DNA of 64,000 bases from an uncultured Alphaproteobacteria bacterium (GCA_958295695.1 OY282363.1:1988225-2052224); one strand, 5' to 3'; positions 11,524 through 20,549 are shown, numbered from the stretch's first letter. The notes: generated by a model from the letters alone, not told the origin. Numbers and translations are program-made.

Positions 11524-11898
11524 TTGAAGACGCTCGCTTTCCTCTTGTCCATGGCCCTTCCGGTCGCCGCGTTCGCGGCCGACGATCCCGCGACGCTGTC
11601 GGGCGCCGAGATCGAGCGCGTCTTCTCCGATGCGATCGTCGAGGCGATGGTGCTCGGCGGCGATGTCTACATCGAGCATTTCGCCGCGGACGGCCGCATG
11701 ACGCTCAGCGGACCGGACGGCAACCATGCCGGGACATGGCGCGTCGAGGACGACCGGATCTGCGTCGACTTCGGCGACCCTTCCGCCGCCGGTTGCTGGC
11801 GGGTCGCGCGGCGCGGCGACATCGTCTCCTGGCTTCGCGACGACGGCGCCATCGACTGCGAGGGCGTCCTGATCGGCCGCGGAGAGGCGGCGAATTGA
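11524..11898 (+). CDS. Small secreted protein of unknown function
   Basis: No family is recognised with certainty. The frame beginning at the TTG at 11524 gives a clear signal peptide (KTLAFLLSMALPVAAFA, predicted cleavage before ADDP) and a mature protein of about 105 residues. The mature part contains GTWRVEDDRICVDFG and CWRVARRGDIVSW, a beta-strand pattern common to small periplasmic proteins that end in a C-x-V/W-R motif, plus a third cysteine. It lies 14 bp after the MucR gene and may be co-transcribed. The start is uncertain: an inner ATG at about residue 10 would remove most of the signal peptide. Confidence 0.65.
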   Translation: MKTLAFLLSMALPVAAFAADDPATLSGAEIERVFSDAIVEAMVLGGDVYIEHFAADGRMTLSGPDGNHAGTWRVEDDRICVDFGDPSAAGCWRVARRGDIVSWLRDDGAIDCEGVLIGRGEAAN

Positions 11899-11958
11899 CC
11901 GCGCGCCCGTCTTCGACGGACGCGCCATGGCTTCCTTGTCGCTCGCGGCGGCCACTTT

Positions 11959-12095
11959 CCTTCGGCAAACTCGGGACAGGCCCCTTCGAGACGCGCCCCC
12001 GCGGGGGCGCGTCTCTGGGTGAGGGATATGGTGAGTGTGCGAACCCTCTCACCCTCATCCCGAGTAGGCTCAGAAGGGACCGTATCGAGGGACCG
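11959..12095. repeat. Intergenic palindromic repeat, copy A
   Basis: The left half begins CCTTCGGCAAACTCGGGAC, then carries a GC-rich hairpin (AGACGCGCCCCCGCGGGGGCGCGTCT, arms about 11 bp). The right half reads CTCATCCCGAGTAGGCT and GGGACCGTATCGAGG, the reverse complement of a block seen in forward orientation at 46 kb. Related copies lie at about 34852-34955 and 46070-46175. All three sit between convergent genes; this one is between the secreted protein gene and livM. The rest of the 214-bp gap shows no coding sequence. Confidence 0.7.
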
Positions 12096-12112
12096 TCAAA
12101 GACGGGCGCGCT

Positions 12113-13438
12113 CTAATGTCCGGCCCGGCGGTGGACCGCGTCGGGGATCAGGCCCCGCGGCGAGAAGCGCAGGACGAGCAGCAGGATCAGGCCCATGACA
12201 CAGACGCGCATGTAGGGCGCGCCGGCGAGCAGATGCTCGCGCAGGGAACTCCCCTCGCCCAGCATCGCGGTGGCGACATCCATCGCCCATGCGCCCACCG
12301 GTTCGGCCTCGATCCACACGAACCAGACGAAGAATCCGCCCAGCACGGCGCCCCAGTTGTTGCCCGAGCCGCCGACGATCACCATCACCCAGACCAGGAA
12401 CGTGAAGCGCAGGGGCTGGTAGCTTCCAGGCGTGAACTGGCCATCGAGAGTCGTCAGCATGGCGCCGGCCATGCCGATGACCGCCGCGCCGATCACAAAA
12501 ATTTCCAGATGGCGCCGGGTGACGTCCTTGCCCATGGCCTCGGCGGCGACTTCGTTGTCGCGAACCGCCCGCATCATGCGCCCCCACGGCGAGTGGAGCG
12601 CCTTCTGGGCCAGCACCAGGATCAGGACCAGAACGGCCAGAAAGAGGCCTGTGTAGCAGAGCTTCACGACGATGGTGGAGGCCTCGCCGGCGTCGAGGCC
12701 GAAGCCGGCGGCGAAATCCTGGAAGCCGGCCGAATCCCGTAGATCGACCTCATAGGGCGTCGGCCGGTCGAGACCGGTCACGTTTTTCACGCCGCGGGTC
12801 AGCCAGTCTTCGTTCTTGAGGATGGCCAGGACGATCTCGGCGATACCGAGCGTGGCGATCGCGAGATAGTCGGCGCGCAGTCCCAGGGCCACCTTCGCGA
12901 TCAGCCAGGCGGCCCCCGCCGCGACGGCGCCGCCGATGGGCCAGGCCAGGATGACGGGAAGACCGAGCCCGCCGAGAAACCCGGTCTTGGCCGGATCGAC
13001 GGCCTCGATGGCTTCGACGGCGGGATCGAAAAAAACGCGGACCGCGCCGTAGCCGACAAGGAGGAGAAAGGCTGTGACGGCCATGCGGAGGCCGCCGGGC
13101 GGGATTCCGCGGCGCGCCGCGACGATGGCGGCGACCGAGGCGAGCAGCGCCAGGGCGGCGGCCAGAAGATCGCTCCAGGCCACGCGCCACGCCTCGGCCA
13201 CCGGCGGCGCCGAGACCAATACGGCCGCGACGCCGCCCAAGGCCGCGAACCCCATCACGCCGACGTTGAACAGTCCCGCATAGCCCCACTGCATGTTGAG
13301 GCCGAGCGCCATGACCGCCGAAATGAGGCAGAGATTGAAGATCGAGAGCGCGAGCGACCAGGACTGCCCGAATCCGACCAGCATCAGCAGCCCGGCCATG
13401 ACGGCGAAGCAGAGCGGGGCGCGCGGGACTTCCCTCAT
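12113..13438 (-). CDS. livM: Branched-chain amino acid-type ABC transporter permease LivM
   Basis: A 441-residue inner-membrane permease with about ten hydrophobic spans. The LivM pattern is seen in LNMQWGYAGLFNVGVMGFAALG, RADYLAIATLGIAEIV and the cytoplasmic coupling helix GRMMRAVRDNEVAAEAMGKD, followed by IVGGSGNNWGAVLGG. A central loop of about 60 residues is longer than in E. coli LivM. It pairs with livH to form the channel. The ATG overlaps the livH stop as ATGA. Substrate cannot be read from the sequence; the family transports amino acids, amides or urea. Confidence 0.92.
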   Translation of the reverse strand: MREVPRAPLCFAVMAGLLMLVGFGQSWSLALSIFNLCLISAVMALGLNMQWGYAGLFNVGVMGFAALGGVAAVLVSAPPVAEAWRVAWSDLLAAALALLASVAAIVAARRGIPPGGLRMAVTAFLLLVGYGAVRVFFDPAVEAIEAVDPAKTGFLGGLGLPVILAWPIGGAVAAGAAWLIAKVALGLRADYLAIATLGIAEIVLAILKNEDWLTRGVKNVTGLDRPTPYEVDLRDSAGFQDFAAGFGLDAGEASTIVVKLCYTGLFLAVLVLILVLAQKALHSPWGRMMRAVRDNEVAAEAMGKDVTRRHLEIFVIGAAVIGMAGAMLTTLDGQFTPGSYQPLRFTFLVWVMVIVGGSGNNWGAVLGGFFVWFVWIEAEPVGAWAMDVATAMLGEGSSLREHLLAGAPYMRVCVMGLILLLVLRFSPRGLIPDAVHRRAGH

Positions 13439-14448
13439 ATCACCTTGCCCCTGAAGATCCCGGTCGGCCGGACGAGTAGAACGACAACCAGGATCACGAA
13501 ACTGACCGCGAACTTGTACTCGGTCGACAGGAGCTGGACGAGGCCCTCCGGCCGCCACGATTCCGGCGCCACATAGATCAGGAACTTCCGATAGGCGTAC
13601 GTAACCGTGACCTCCGAAAAGGCGACGATGTAGCCGCCCACGACCGCGCCCACCGGATGGCCGATACCGCCCACGATGGCCGCCGCGAAGATCGGCAGCA
13701 GAAGCTGGAAGTAGGTGAAGGGCTTGAAGCTCTTGTCGAGGCCGTAGAGCGTGCCCGCTATCGTCGCGAGCGTTCCGGCGATCGCCCAGGCGAACAGAAC
13801 CACGCGGTCGGGACTGACGCCGGACAGGAGCGCCAGATCCTCGTTGTCCGAATAGGCCCGCATCGCCTTCCCGGTACGCGATTTCTGAAGGAACCGGAAC
13901 AGCGCGACCACGACCGCGACCGTGACGGCGATCGTGAGCCCCTGGGAGAGCTTCAGCGCCAGCCCCTCGGAAAGGCCCGTCGCCTCCCTGAACTCCTTGA
14001 CCTTGATCAGGAACCGCGCGCCATCGCCGAAGGACCGGTCGTCGGGCCCGATGACCATGCGCACGACGCCGTTCATCAGGAACATGACGCCGATCGAGAC
14101 GATGACGAAGATCATCGCCGGGCTCTTGTTGCGCCGGTAGAAGCGGTAGACGGCGCGGTCGGTGAGCAGGCTGACCGCGACGGCGGCCGCGATGCCGAAC
14201 GGCAGGGCCAGAAGCGCGGTCGGCAGCGGATCGATCGACAGGCCAGCGCCCTGCATCCACCAAGTCGCCATGACGACGAACATGGTGCCGAAGGCCATGA
14301 GGTCGCCATGGGCGAAATTGGCGAACCGCAGGATGCCGTAAATCAGGGTGACGCCGAGCGCGCCGAGCGCGAGTTGCGAGCCGTAGGCCAGGGCCGGCAC
14401 GACGACGAAGTTCGAGAGCAGCACGACGGCGTTGAGGATGTCTTCCAT
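13435..14448 (-). CDS. livH: Branched-chain amino acid-type ABC transporter permease LivH
   Basis: A 337-residue membrane permease. Family motifs include GALGVTLIYGILRFANFAHG near residue 27, the RAVYRFYRRNKSPAMIFVIVSIG stretch, the coupling helix GKAMRAYSDNEDLALLSG and a late GGIGHPVGAVVGG. A loop with DDRSFGDGARFLIKVKEF replaces the usual short periplasmic segment. It starts at the ATG at 14448, two bases after the livF stop, and its own stop overlaps livM by four bases. Confidence 0.93.
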   Translation of the reverse strand: MEDILNAVVLLSNFVVVPALAYGSQLALGALGVTLIYGILRFANFAHGDLMAFGTMFVVMATWWMQGAGLSIDPLPTALLALPFGIAAAVAVSLLTDRAVYRFYRRNKSPAMIFVIVSIGVMFLMNGVVRMVIGPDDRSFGDGARFLIKVKEFREATGLSEGLALKLSQGLTIAVTVAVVVALFRFLQKSRTGKAMRAYSDNEDLALLSGVSPDRVVLFAWAIAGTLATIAGTLYGLDKSFKPFTYFQLLLPIFAAAIVGGIGHPVGAVVGGYIVAFSEVTVTYAYRKFLIYVAPESWRPEGLVQLLSTEYKFAVSFVILVVVLLVRPTGIFRGKVI

Positions 14449-14450
14449 CG

Positions 14451-15155
14451 TCAGCCCCCGAGAAACGAACGGCGGACTTCCGCATTGGCCAGCAACGCTT
14501 CCCCGGTGTCGCTGTAGCGGTTCTCGCCGGTCACCAGGACGTAGCCGCGATCGGCGATCGAAAGCGCCTGCGCCGCGTTCTGCTCGACCATGAGCACCGC
14601 CACGCCCGCGCGGCCGATCTCGACGATGCGGTCGAACAGATCGTCCATCACGATGGGCGAGACGCCCGCGGTCGGTTCGTCGAGCATCAGAGCGCGCGGC
14701 CGGGTCATCAGGGCGCGGCCCACGGCCACCTGCTGGCGCTGGCCGCCCGAGAGCTCGCCCGCCGCCTGTCGCCGCTTGTCCTTGAGGATGGGGAAGAGCT
14801 CGAAGACCTGCTCCATGGTTCCCGAAAAATCGTCGGTTCTGAGATAGGCCCCCATCTCGAGATTTTCCTCGACGGTCATGCCGGCGAAGACGTTGCCGGT
14901 CTGGGGCACGAAGGCCATGCCCTCGCGCACCCGGTCCTGCGGCGAAAGGCCCGTGATGTCCTTGCCGTCGAGGACCACCCTGCCCTCGCGCAGGCCGACC
15001 ATGCCGAAGATCGCCTTCATGGCGGTCGATTTGCCCGCGCCGTTCGGCCCGACGATCACGGCGATCTCGCCCGCCTCCACCGCGATCGTGCATTTCCGGA
15101 GGATGTCGGCGCCGCCGTACCCGCCCGTCATGCCTTCGCCGCGCAGCAGGCTCAC
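14451..15155 (-). CDS. livF: Branched-chain amino acid-type ABC transporter ATP-binding protein LivF
   Basis: A 234-residue ATPase subunit. Walker A is GPNGAGKST, the Q-loop region is FVPQTGNVFAGMTVEENLEMG, the ABC signature is LSGGQRQQ and Walker B is ALMLDEPTAG. The start is GTG, overlapping the livG stop as GTGA; this gives a short MSLLRGEG-type N-terminus before TGGYGGADIL. It would act as a heterodimer with LivG to drive LivHM. Confidence 0.92.
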   Translation of the reverse strand: MSLLRGEGMTGGYGGADILRKCTIAVEAGEIAVIVGPNGAGKSTAMKAIFGMVGLREGRVVLDGKDITGLSPQDRVREGMAFVPQTGNVFAGMTVEENLEMGAYLRTDDFSGTMEQVFELFPILKDKRRQAAGELSGGQRQQVAVGRALMTRPRALMLDEPTAGVSPIVMDDLFDRIVEIGRAGVAVLMVEQNAAQALSIADRGYVLVTGENRYSDTGEALLANAEVRRSFLGG

Positions 15156-15934
15156 GGCCGCGCGTCCGGACGGTTCCCGAGGCCGCGCCCCAGATAGGCC
15201 TCGATCACGCGCTCGTCGTTCTTCACTTCGTCGGCCGTGCCCTGCGTGAGAAGCCTGCCTTCCGCCATGACGACGACGGGATCGCAGAGGCGGGAGATGA
15301 AGTCCATGTCGTGTTCGATCATGCAGAACGTGTAGCCGCGCTCCCTGTTGAGACGGACGATCGCATCGCCGACCGCGCGCAGCAGCGTGCGGTTCACCCC
15401 TGCCCCGACCTCGTCGAGAAAGACGATCTTGGCGTCGACCATCATGGTTCGGCCCAGCTCGAGCAGCTTCTTCTGGCCGCCGGAGAGATTCCCCGCGAGC
15501 TCGTCGGCCACCGTGGCTAGGTCGAGGAACTCGATGACCTCGTCGGCGCGCTCGCGGATCGCCTCTTCCTCGCGGCGCACCGCATCGGCCCGGAACCAGA
15601 CATTCGGCAGGTTCTCGCCCGACTGGCCGCCCGGCACCGTCATCAGGTTCTCGCGCACGGTCAGATGCGTGAACTCGTGGGCGATCTGGAAGGTCCGAAG
15701 CAGTCCGCGGTGGAAGAGGTCGTGGGGCTTGAGGCCGGTGACGTCCTCGCCGTCGAGGAACACCTTGCCGGCGGAAGGCGGGAAGAGACCGGCGATGATG
15801 TTGAAGAGCGTGGTCTTGCCGGCGCCGTTCGGTCCGATCAGGCCCGTGATCGCCCCCTTGGCGATATCCAGCGTCACGCCGTCGACGGCGCGCAGGCCGC
15901 CGAAATGCTTGTGCAGCTCGCAAACCCGGATCAT
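15152..15934 (-). CDS. livG: Branched-chain amino acid-type ABC transporter ATP-binding protein LivG
   Basis: A 260-residue ATPase with Walker A GPNGAGKTT, the LivG-specific LLRTFQIAHEFTHLTVRENLM segment, signature NLSGGQKKLLELGR, Walker B IVFLDEVGAGVN and an H-loop in CMIEHDMDFI. The aspartate-glutamate pair of Walker B is intact, although the usual EP after it is EV. It is the first of four tightly packed transporter genes and begins 72 bp after the binding-protein gene. Confidence 0.93.
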   Translation of the reverse strand: MIRVCELHKHFGGLRAVDGVTLDIAKGAITGLIGPNGAGKTTLFNIIAGLFPPSAGKVFLDGEDVTGLKPHDLFHRGLLRTFQIAHEFTHLTVRENLMTVPGGQSGENLPNVWFRADAVRREEEAIRERADEVIEFLDLATVADELAGNLSGGQKKLLELGRTMMVDAKIVFLDEVGAGVNRTLLRAVGDAIVRLNRERGYTFCMIEHDMDFISRLCDPVVVMAEGRLLTQGTADEVKNDERVIEAYLGRGLGNRPDARP

Positions 15935-16006
15935 GGGCGTCGGGGAACAGCGGAAAGAGAGGGGCCCGACGCCGCTCCGGCGCCGGGTCCTCGGGAATCC
16001 GCGGAG

Positions 16007-17218
16007 CTAGCGGATCTGGATCGTGACGAACTCGCCGTTCTGGATTTCGAGCTCCTTGTAGGATCCGTAGGTCTCGCCAACCTCGGTCAGCTCGACATTG
16101 GTCGCGCCGACATAGTCGACCTCGCCGCCGTCGGCCAGGATCTGGAGACCCTTCGCCAGCTCGCCGGGACCGATGGGTTCGCCCGGACCGTTGGCGACAT
16201 CCATGATCTTGCCCTGGATGGCGGCGCGATCCGCGGAGCCGGCGGCCTGCATGGCGAGGACGATGAGCGCAGCGGCGTCATAGGACTCGCCGCAGAACGG
16301 ACAATCGCCGGTCAAGCCGTTCTCCCGCGCCAGCGCCACGAAATCGGCGGCTCCCTGGCTGTCGGAGCCCGGCAGCGTGCCGATCGCGTGGCCGTCGAGA
16401 TCCGATCCGACGCTGTCGATCAGCGTCTGGCCGATCATGCCGTCGGCGAGGATGAAGTTCTCGAAGGCGCCCGTGTCGACCGAGGTCTGGATGATGCCCT
16501 TGCCGCCCTGGTCGACGTAACCGAAGACCGCGAGGTGGCCGGAGCCCGAAGCCGACAGCGCGGCGACCTCGGCCGAGTAGTCGGCCTTGCCGTCCTCATG
16601 GGGCGCGACGGCCGAGACGGCGCCGCCCATGCCCGTGAAGGCGCTCTCGAAACTGTCGGCGAGACCCTTGCCGTAATCGTTGTTGGTGTAGGTCACGGCC
16701 ACATCCATGATGCCACGGTCGACGAGGATCGAGGCGAGCACCTCGCCCTGGCGCGCGTCCGACGGCGCGGTGCGGAAGAAGTAGCCGTTGTCCTCGATGG
16801 TGGACAGCGCGGGCGAGGTCGCCGAGGGCGACACCATCACGACGCCGTTCGGCACCGCCGTGTTGTTGGCGATGGCGGTCGTCACGCCGGAGCAGTCCGC
16901 GCCCATGATGGCGGCGACGTTGTCGGAGGTGATCAGGCGCTCGGCCGCCGCGGTGGCCGCCGCGGAATCGATGCAGGTCGAATCGCCGCGGACCGACTCC
17001 AGCATCGCGCCGCCCAGCAGGATACCGGAGTCCGACGCTTCCTGGAGCGCGTGTTCCGCCGATTCCGCCATGTCGGGGGTCAGCGATTCGATGGGCCCCG
17101 TGTAGCCCAGGACGACGCCGATCTTGATGTCCTCGGCGATCCCGGCGGACATGGCTCCGACCATCAGGCCCAAGGCGCCGATCAAGGCCGCGGGCGCGGT
17201 CTTCGGATTGCACTTCAC
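16007..17218 (-). CDS. ABC transporter periplasmic substrate-binding protein, amino acid/amide (HAAT) type
   Basis: A 403-residue exported protein of the LivJ/LivK class. A signal peptide (APAALIGALGLMVGAMSAGIAED) precedes IKIGVVLGYTGPIESLTPDM, the classic start of the ligand-binding fold, and AIMGADCSGVTTAI plus DYGKGLADSFESAF follow. The GTG at 17218 is chosen because of a strong GGGAGGGAC site upstream. Four cysteines in the mature part (two in CPFC) could form disulfides. The gene is directly upstream of livG and should supply its ligand; substrate is unknown. Confidence 0.92.
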   Translation of the reverse strand: MKCNPKTAPAALIGALGLMVGAMSAGIAEDIKIGVVLGYTGPIESLTPDMAESAEHALQEASDSGILLGGAMLESVRGDSTCIDSAAATAAAERLITSDNVAAIMGADCSGVTTAIANNTAVPNGVVMVSPSATSPALSTIEDNGYFFRTAPSDARQGEVLASILVDRGIMDVAVTYTNNDYGKGLADSFESAFTGMGGAVSAVAPHEDGKADYSAEVAALSASGSGHLAVFGYVDQGGKGIIQTSVDTGAFENFILADGMIGQTLIDSVGSDLDGHAIGTLPGSDSQGAADFVALARENGLTGDCPFCGESYDAAALIVLAMQAAGSADRAAIQGKIMDVANGPGEPIGPGELAKGLQILADGGEVDYVGATNVELTEVGETYGSYKELEIQNGEFVTIQIR

Positions 17219-17343
17219 GTTGTCCCTCCCCTCGTTGGCCGCGCGTCCGTGCTGCATGCGCGTCGCGCGGATGTTCCCGGTCGTCGTGACGCGGACGATC
17301 ATGCGGCGTTGTGTCACGCGAAAGCCAGACTCGCAAAGATAAT

Positions 17344-18264
17344 CTAGCCTCTCAAGGCCGCAAGCGCCCCGATATGCTCGGGACCGAGCCCGCAGCAACC
17401 CCCGAACACCCGCGCGCCCTTGTCGCGCCACGCCCGGGCTTCGGCCTCGAGGCCGTCCGGCTCGATGACGCCGGCGAACCGCCAGCGCGGCATCTCGAAG
17501 AAGCCGGAATCGGGATAGGCCATCGTGAGGCCCGTCCATTCCCGCCTCAGGATGTCGAGGGCGGGTCCGACGGCGCCGATATTGGTGTGCATGACGCCCA
17601 CGACATCGGCGTGCCCCAGAAGGGCCGCCCGCACCGACTCCGCGAACGGAAAGCTCTCCCAGACGTAGCTGACGACCGTATCGTCCTCGAGCCGGGCGCT
17701 CATGCCGCACCAGTACGGCAAGCCGCTCTCCTCCGCGGCCTGGATCGCGGGCGCGATGTGGACCGGGCGCGACATCATTTCGAGCATCACCATGTCCGCG
17801 CCGGCCTCGACGCCCGCAGAGACGACTTCGCGGAAGTTGTCGAGCGTCTGCCCCGGCGTCGGCCGGAGCTCGGGATCGTCGCGCGCGGCGCCGGGGACCA
17901 TCGGCATCTGGTGGGAGAGTGAAACGGCGACGGCGACATCCCTGCCGCCCGCCGCGTTGTCGCGCGCCTTCCGGGCTATCTCCACCGCCCGCCGCGTGAG
18001 GGTGGGGGACTTCTCCGGGACCCCGGCCTGTTCCAGCATGTGGCGCGCATTCGAGAAGGTGTTGGCCGTGATCACGTCGGACCCGGCGCGGATGTAGTCT
18101 TCGTGAATTTCCAAGAGGAGGTCGGGATCGGTTTCCGTCGCGAGGGCACACCATGCGCCGCCGCTCATCCGAGCGCCGCGGCGCTCGAGTTCCGTTCCCG
18201 TCGCGCCGTCGAGCAGAAGAACCTCGCCATCGTCCAACCGCTTGCGCAGAGCCGCCATTACCAT
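17344..18264 (-). CDS. Homocysteine S-methyltransferase family protein
   Basis: A 306-residue Pfam S-methyl_trans protein. It starts with LLLDGATGTELERRG, has TANTFSNARHML, and ends with the zinc-binding GGCCGLGPEHIGAL; the first zinc cysteine is expected in the HTNIG region but is not visible there. Members transfer a methyl group from S-methylmethionine, betaine or a related donor to homocysteine in the cytoplasm. The first ATG is favoured by an AGGAG eight bases upstream. It lies 125 bp before the transporter operon on the same strand, hinting that the transporter may import a methyl donor or related amino acid; that is inference. Confidence 0.88.
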   Translation of the reverse strand: MVMAALRKRLDDGEVLLLDGATGTELERRGARMSGGAWCALATETDPDLLLEIHEDYIRAGSDVITANTFSNARHMLEQAGVPEKSPTLTRRAVEIARKARDNAAGGRDVAVAVSLSHQMPMVPGAARDDPELRPTPGQTLDNFREVVSAGVEAGADMVMLEMMSRPVHIAPAIQAAEESGLPYWCGMSARLEDDTVVSYVWESFPFAESVRAALLGHADVVGVMHTNIGAVGPALDILRREWTGLTMAYPDSGFFEMPRWRFAGVIEPDGLEAEARAWRDKGARVFGGCCGLGPEHIGALAALRG

Positions 18265-18405
18265 CCTTGAAGCTCCTCGGGGCGGCCGGCCCCTCTCCCC
18301 CTGAGCCTAGAACATGAACCGCGGCGTACGGAACGGCGCGGTTGACCCGTCCCGCCCAGGCCTTACTGTTGCCGTTCGACTTGGGAGGCATCGGGAGACA
18401 CGACC

Positions 18406-19494
18406 ATGACCCACAACGTCTTTGCGACACGCCGCGCGGTTCTGAAGGGAACGGTCGCCGCCGGCGGCGCCCTCGCCGCCCCGGCGGTTCTGCGCCGCGC
18501 CTGGGCCGCCGAACCGATCAAGGTGTCGTCCTACGGCGGCTACTTCGAGGACATGCTGTCCGAATTCGCTTATCCGGCCTTCACGAAGGCGACCGGCATC
18601 GAGGTCGAGACGGTCTCGCAGCCCGGCGGTTTCGAGTGGCTCGTGAACCTCAAGAGCAGCATCGAGGCGGGCACCCCGGCGGTCGACGTCACGATGGCCG
18701 CGCAGGGGTCCATGCGCCGCGCGCCGGACATTTTCATTCCCTTGGCGGAAGACGCCGTTCCCAACCTCGCGAACGTGCCGGAGTACCTGATCCTGCGCAA
18801 CGACGCCGGAACGCCGCTCGGCAGCCCGGTGCTCGCGTGGTACGCGACCTTCGTGACCAACACCGAAGTGTGGCCCGACCCGCCGACCTCCTGGGCCGAC
18901 GCCTGGGACCCGAAGTTCGCCGGCGAGCTGGGCTGGGGCCGCAACGCGGATTCCAGCTACCTGATCGACATCACCGCCCAGACCTTCTTCGGCGGCAACG
19001 AGATCATGGACTCGGACGACGGCCTGATGACCTGCATGGAGAAGATGGCCGAGCTCAAGGAGAACGTCCGCCTCTGGTTCCGCGACGAAGGCCAGTTCCA
19101 GGCCATGCTCCAGTCGGGCGAGCTCACGGGCGGCCAGTACTACCACGACGTGACCCAGGTCATGATCGGGGACGGCTTCCCCATGGTCTCGACCTTCCCC
19201 AAGGAAGGCGGCGTGATCGACTTCGGGTCGTGGTGCATGGTCCAGGGAACCGGCAAGGTGGACACCTGTCAGGAGTTCATCAACTGGTGCGTTTCGCCCG
19301 AGGCCCAGACCACGATCACCGACAACCTCTGGACCGCGCCGGTCCTGCCGCGCGACATGCTGCCGGATCTCTCGGACGAGTCGTTCAATCGCGCGTCGAG
19401 CACGATCGAGCCGATCGTTCCGAAGTACGCGGTCTATGTCGAGAAGGGCGACTGGATCAACGAGAAGTGGAACGAGTTCCTCTTCGACGTGTGA
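18406..19494 (+). CDS. Orphan PotD-like extracellular solute-binding protein (Tat signal)
   Basis: A 362-residue type 2 periplasmic binding protein of the spermidine/putrescine or polyamine-type family. The N-terminus carries a twin-arginine signal, TRRAVLKGTVAAGGALAAPAV, with cleavage likely after RRAWAA. The mature start IKVSSYGGYFEDMLSEFAYPAFTKATGIEV is typical. Near the end, a GSWCMVQGTGKVDTCQEFINW stretch is the usual late-lobe segment. No permease or ATPase gene is adjacent; it is divergent from the methyltransferase gene and is followed by a strong terminator, so it is a single-gene unit. Confidence 0.9.
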   Translation: MTHNVFATRRAVLKGTVAAGGALAAPAVLRRAWAAEPIKVSSYGGYFEDMLSEFAYPAFTKATGIEVETVSQPGGFEWLVNLKSSIEAGTPAVDVTMAAQGSMRRAPDIFIPLAEDAVPNLANVPEYLILRNDAGTPLGSPVLAWYATFVTNTEVWPDPPTSWADAWDPKFAGELGWGRNADSSYLIDITAQTFFGGNEIMDSDDGLMTCMEKMAELKENVRLWFRDEGQFQAMLQSGELTGGQYYHDVTQVMIGDGFPMVSTFPKEGGVIDFGSWCMVQGTGKVDTCQEFINWCVSPEAQTTITDNLWTAPVLPRDMLPDLSDESFNRASSTIEPIVPKYAVYVEKGDWINEKWNEFLFDV

Positions 19495-19517
19495 CCCCGG
19501 ATGCGTGGGTTTCGGAA

Positions 19518-19550
19518 GAGGCCGGGGTTCGCTCCGGCCTCTTTCTTTTC
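19518..19550 (+). terminator. Rho-independent terminator after the PotD-like gene
   Basis: Stem GAGGCCGG (19518-19525) pairs with CCGGCCTC (19534-19541); a further G-C pair and a G-U wobble close on a TTCG tetraloop. The stem is followed by TTTCTTTTC. It begins 23 bp after the stop codon of the binding-protein gene. Confidence 0.92.
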
Positions 19551-19595
19551 TCGACAGTCGGGGCCACCCGCGGGCGCGTCGCCACCGTGTTTTCC

Positions 19596-20111
19596 CTATT
19601 CGGAAACGCGCTTCCAGTCGCAATACACGTCCGCGACGAGCTGTGTGTCCGACAGGTAATCCGTGCTGTAGGAGCACACGCCGTCCATTCCCGCATACTT
19701 GCCGTCGCCGCCCAGAATGATCGCGGCGCCATCGCCGCCGCTGCCCTGTTTCACGTCTCCGGCCCACCGGGACGCGCTCAGGAACAGGTTGTCGCCGTCG
19801 CCGTCCGTCATGGAGCAGGGCGCCTTGAGATCGAGGCCGTCCTCATCGGAGATTTTGCCGTGGACCAAGCATTCCATGACGCCGCTCGACCGTTCGGCGA
19901 AGGGTCCGCCCGTGCTCTCGATCACGGTGTGGGTCCCCACCATCGAGCCGACGACATAAGCCGCCCCGGCGTGGTCGAGCACGGTATGGTCCCTGCCGAA
20001 GCTGTGAAGCGCGCGGAACGCGCCGCTTTCTCCTTCGGCGTTCGCGCCAAGGCCGAACCCGAACCCGGCGACAAGCACCGTGAGCGCGGCGGCGTTCCTG
20101 AAGTCGACCAT
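19596..20111 (-). CDS. Secreted protein of unknown function
   Basis: I do not recognise the family. The 171-residue product has a signal peptide (about residues 1-25, cleavage after GANA) and a mature part rich in small residues and aspartate, with the strings GSMVGTHTVIESTGG, FLSASRWAGDVKQG and GGDGKYAGMDGVCSY. The GxGKYxGMxG pattern followed by a late CDWKR is reminiscent of small beta-barrel proteins that surround a hydrophobic core, but I would not name one. Four cysteines in the mature part suggest two disulfides. It is monocistronic and ends facing the terminator of the binding-protein gene. Confidence 0.75.
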   Translation of the reverse strand: MVDFRNAAALTVLVAGFGFGLGANAEGESGAFRALHSFGRDHTVLDHAGAAYVVGSMVGTHTVIESTGGPFAERSSGVMECLVHGKISDEDGLDLKAPCSMTDGDGDNLFLSASRWAGDVKQGSGGDGAAIILGGDGKYAGMDGVCSYSTDYLSDTQLVADVYCDWKRVSE

Positions 20112-20180
20112 GAGCTTCTCTCCTCATGCAAGGACGGCGGCCCGAGGCCGAAAACGCCCACACGGACGAATTCGAGGCGT

Positions 20181-20549
20181 CTACGGAAGCAGCAGCTTCA
20201 ACAGGCCGAACATGACGGCGCCCATCGCGACGACGATTCCGAGCGCGACCTTGTAGAGGTCCGTTCTCAACTCCGCCAGATCGACCTTGGTCGCCGTCCT
20301 CAAATGCTCCAGGTCGGTCTTGGTCGCCGTCCCCAATTGCTCCAGGTCGGTCTTGGTCGCCGTCCCCAATTGCTCCAAGTCGGCCTTGGTCGCCGTCCTC
20401 AATTGCTCCAAGTCGGCCTTGGTCGCCAGATCGTCACACCCGGCGGCGCCGGCGGATGCGACGGCGTGGGCGACGGCTTCCGCCTTGGCCCGCTCGAAGC
20501 CCGCGGCTTCGAGGTCGTGCGCGGCGGACAAGGTGTCGAACGCCGTCAT
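20181..20549 (-). CDS. Coiled-coil, tail-anchored protein with 11-residue repeats (DUF1640-like)
   Basis: A 122-residue protein. It has an N-terminal helix (FDTLSAAHDLEAAGFERAKAEAVAHAV), then five 11-residue repeats of the type ATKADLEQLGT, and a C-terminal hydrophobic span ending LLKLLLP. This layout is that of the CCDC90/DUF1640 family, a single-span protein with a coiled-coil stalk; its function in bacteria is unknown. The ATG overlaps the stop of the upstream 60-residue gene by four bases, so the two are likely translated together. Confidence 0.82.
   Translation of the reverse strand: MTAFDTLSAAHDLEAAGFERAKAEAVAHAVASAGAAGCDDLATKADLEQLRTATKADLEQLGTATKTDLEQLGTATKTDLEHLRTATKVDLAELRTDLYKVALGIVVAMGAVMFGLLKLLLP
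20286..20427. repeat. 33-bp tandem repeat inside the coiled-coil gene
   Basis: Four units of 33 bp start at 20286, 20319, 20352 and 20385, each beginning CTTGGTCGCCGTC, and a partial fifth starts at 20418. They encode the 11-residue repeats of the coiled coil. The two middle junctions are nearly identical at base level, so copy number may vary by slippage. Confidence 0.9.

Noticed and set aside
20286-20427. 33-bp repeats considered as a CRISPR array
   Set aside because: There are no spacers; the units are contiguous and encode a coiled coil.
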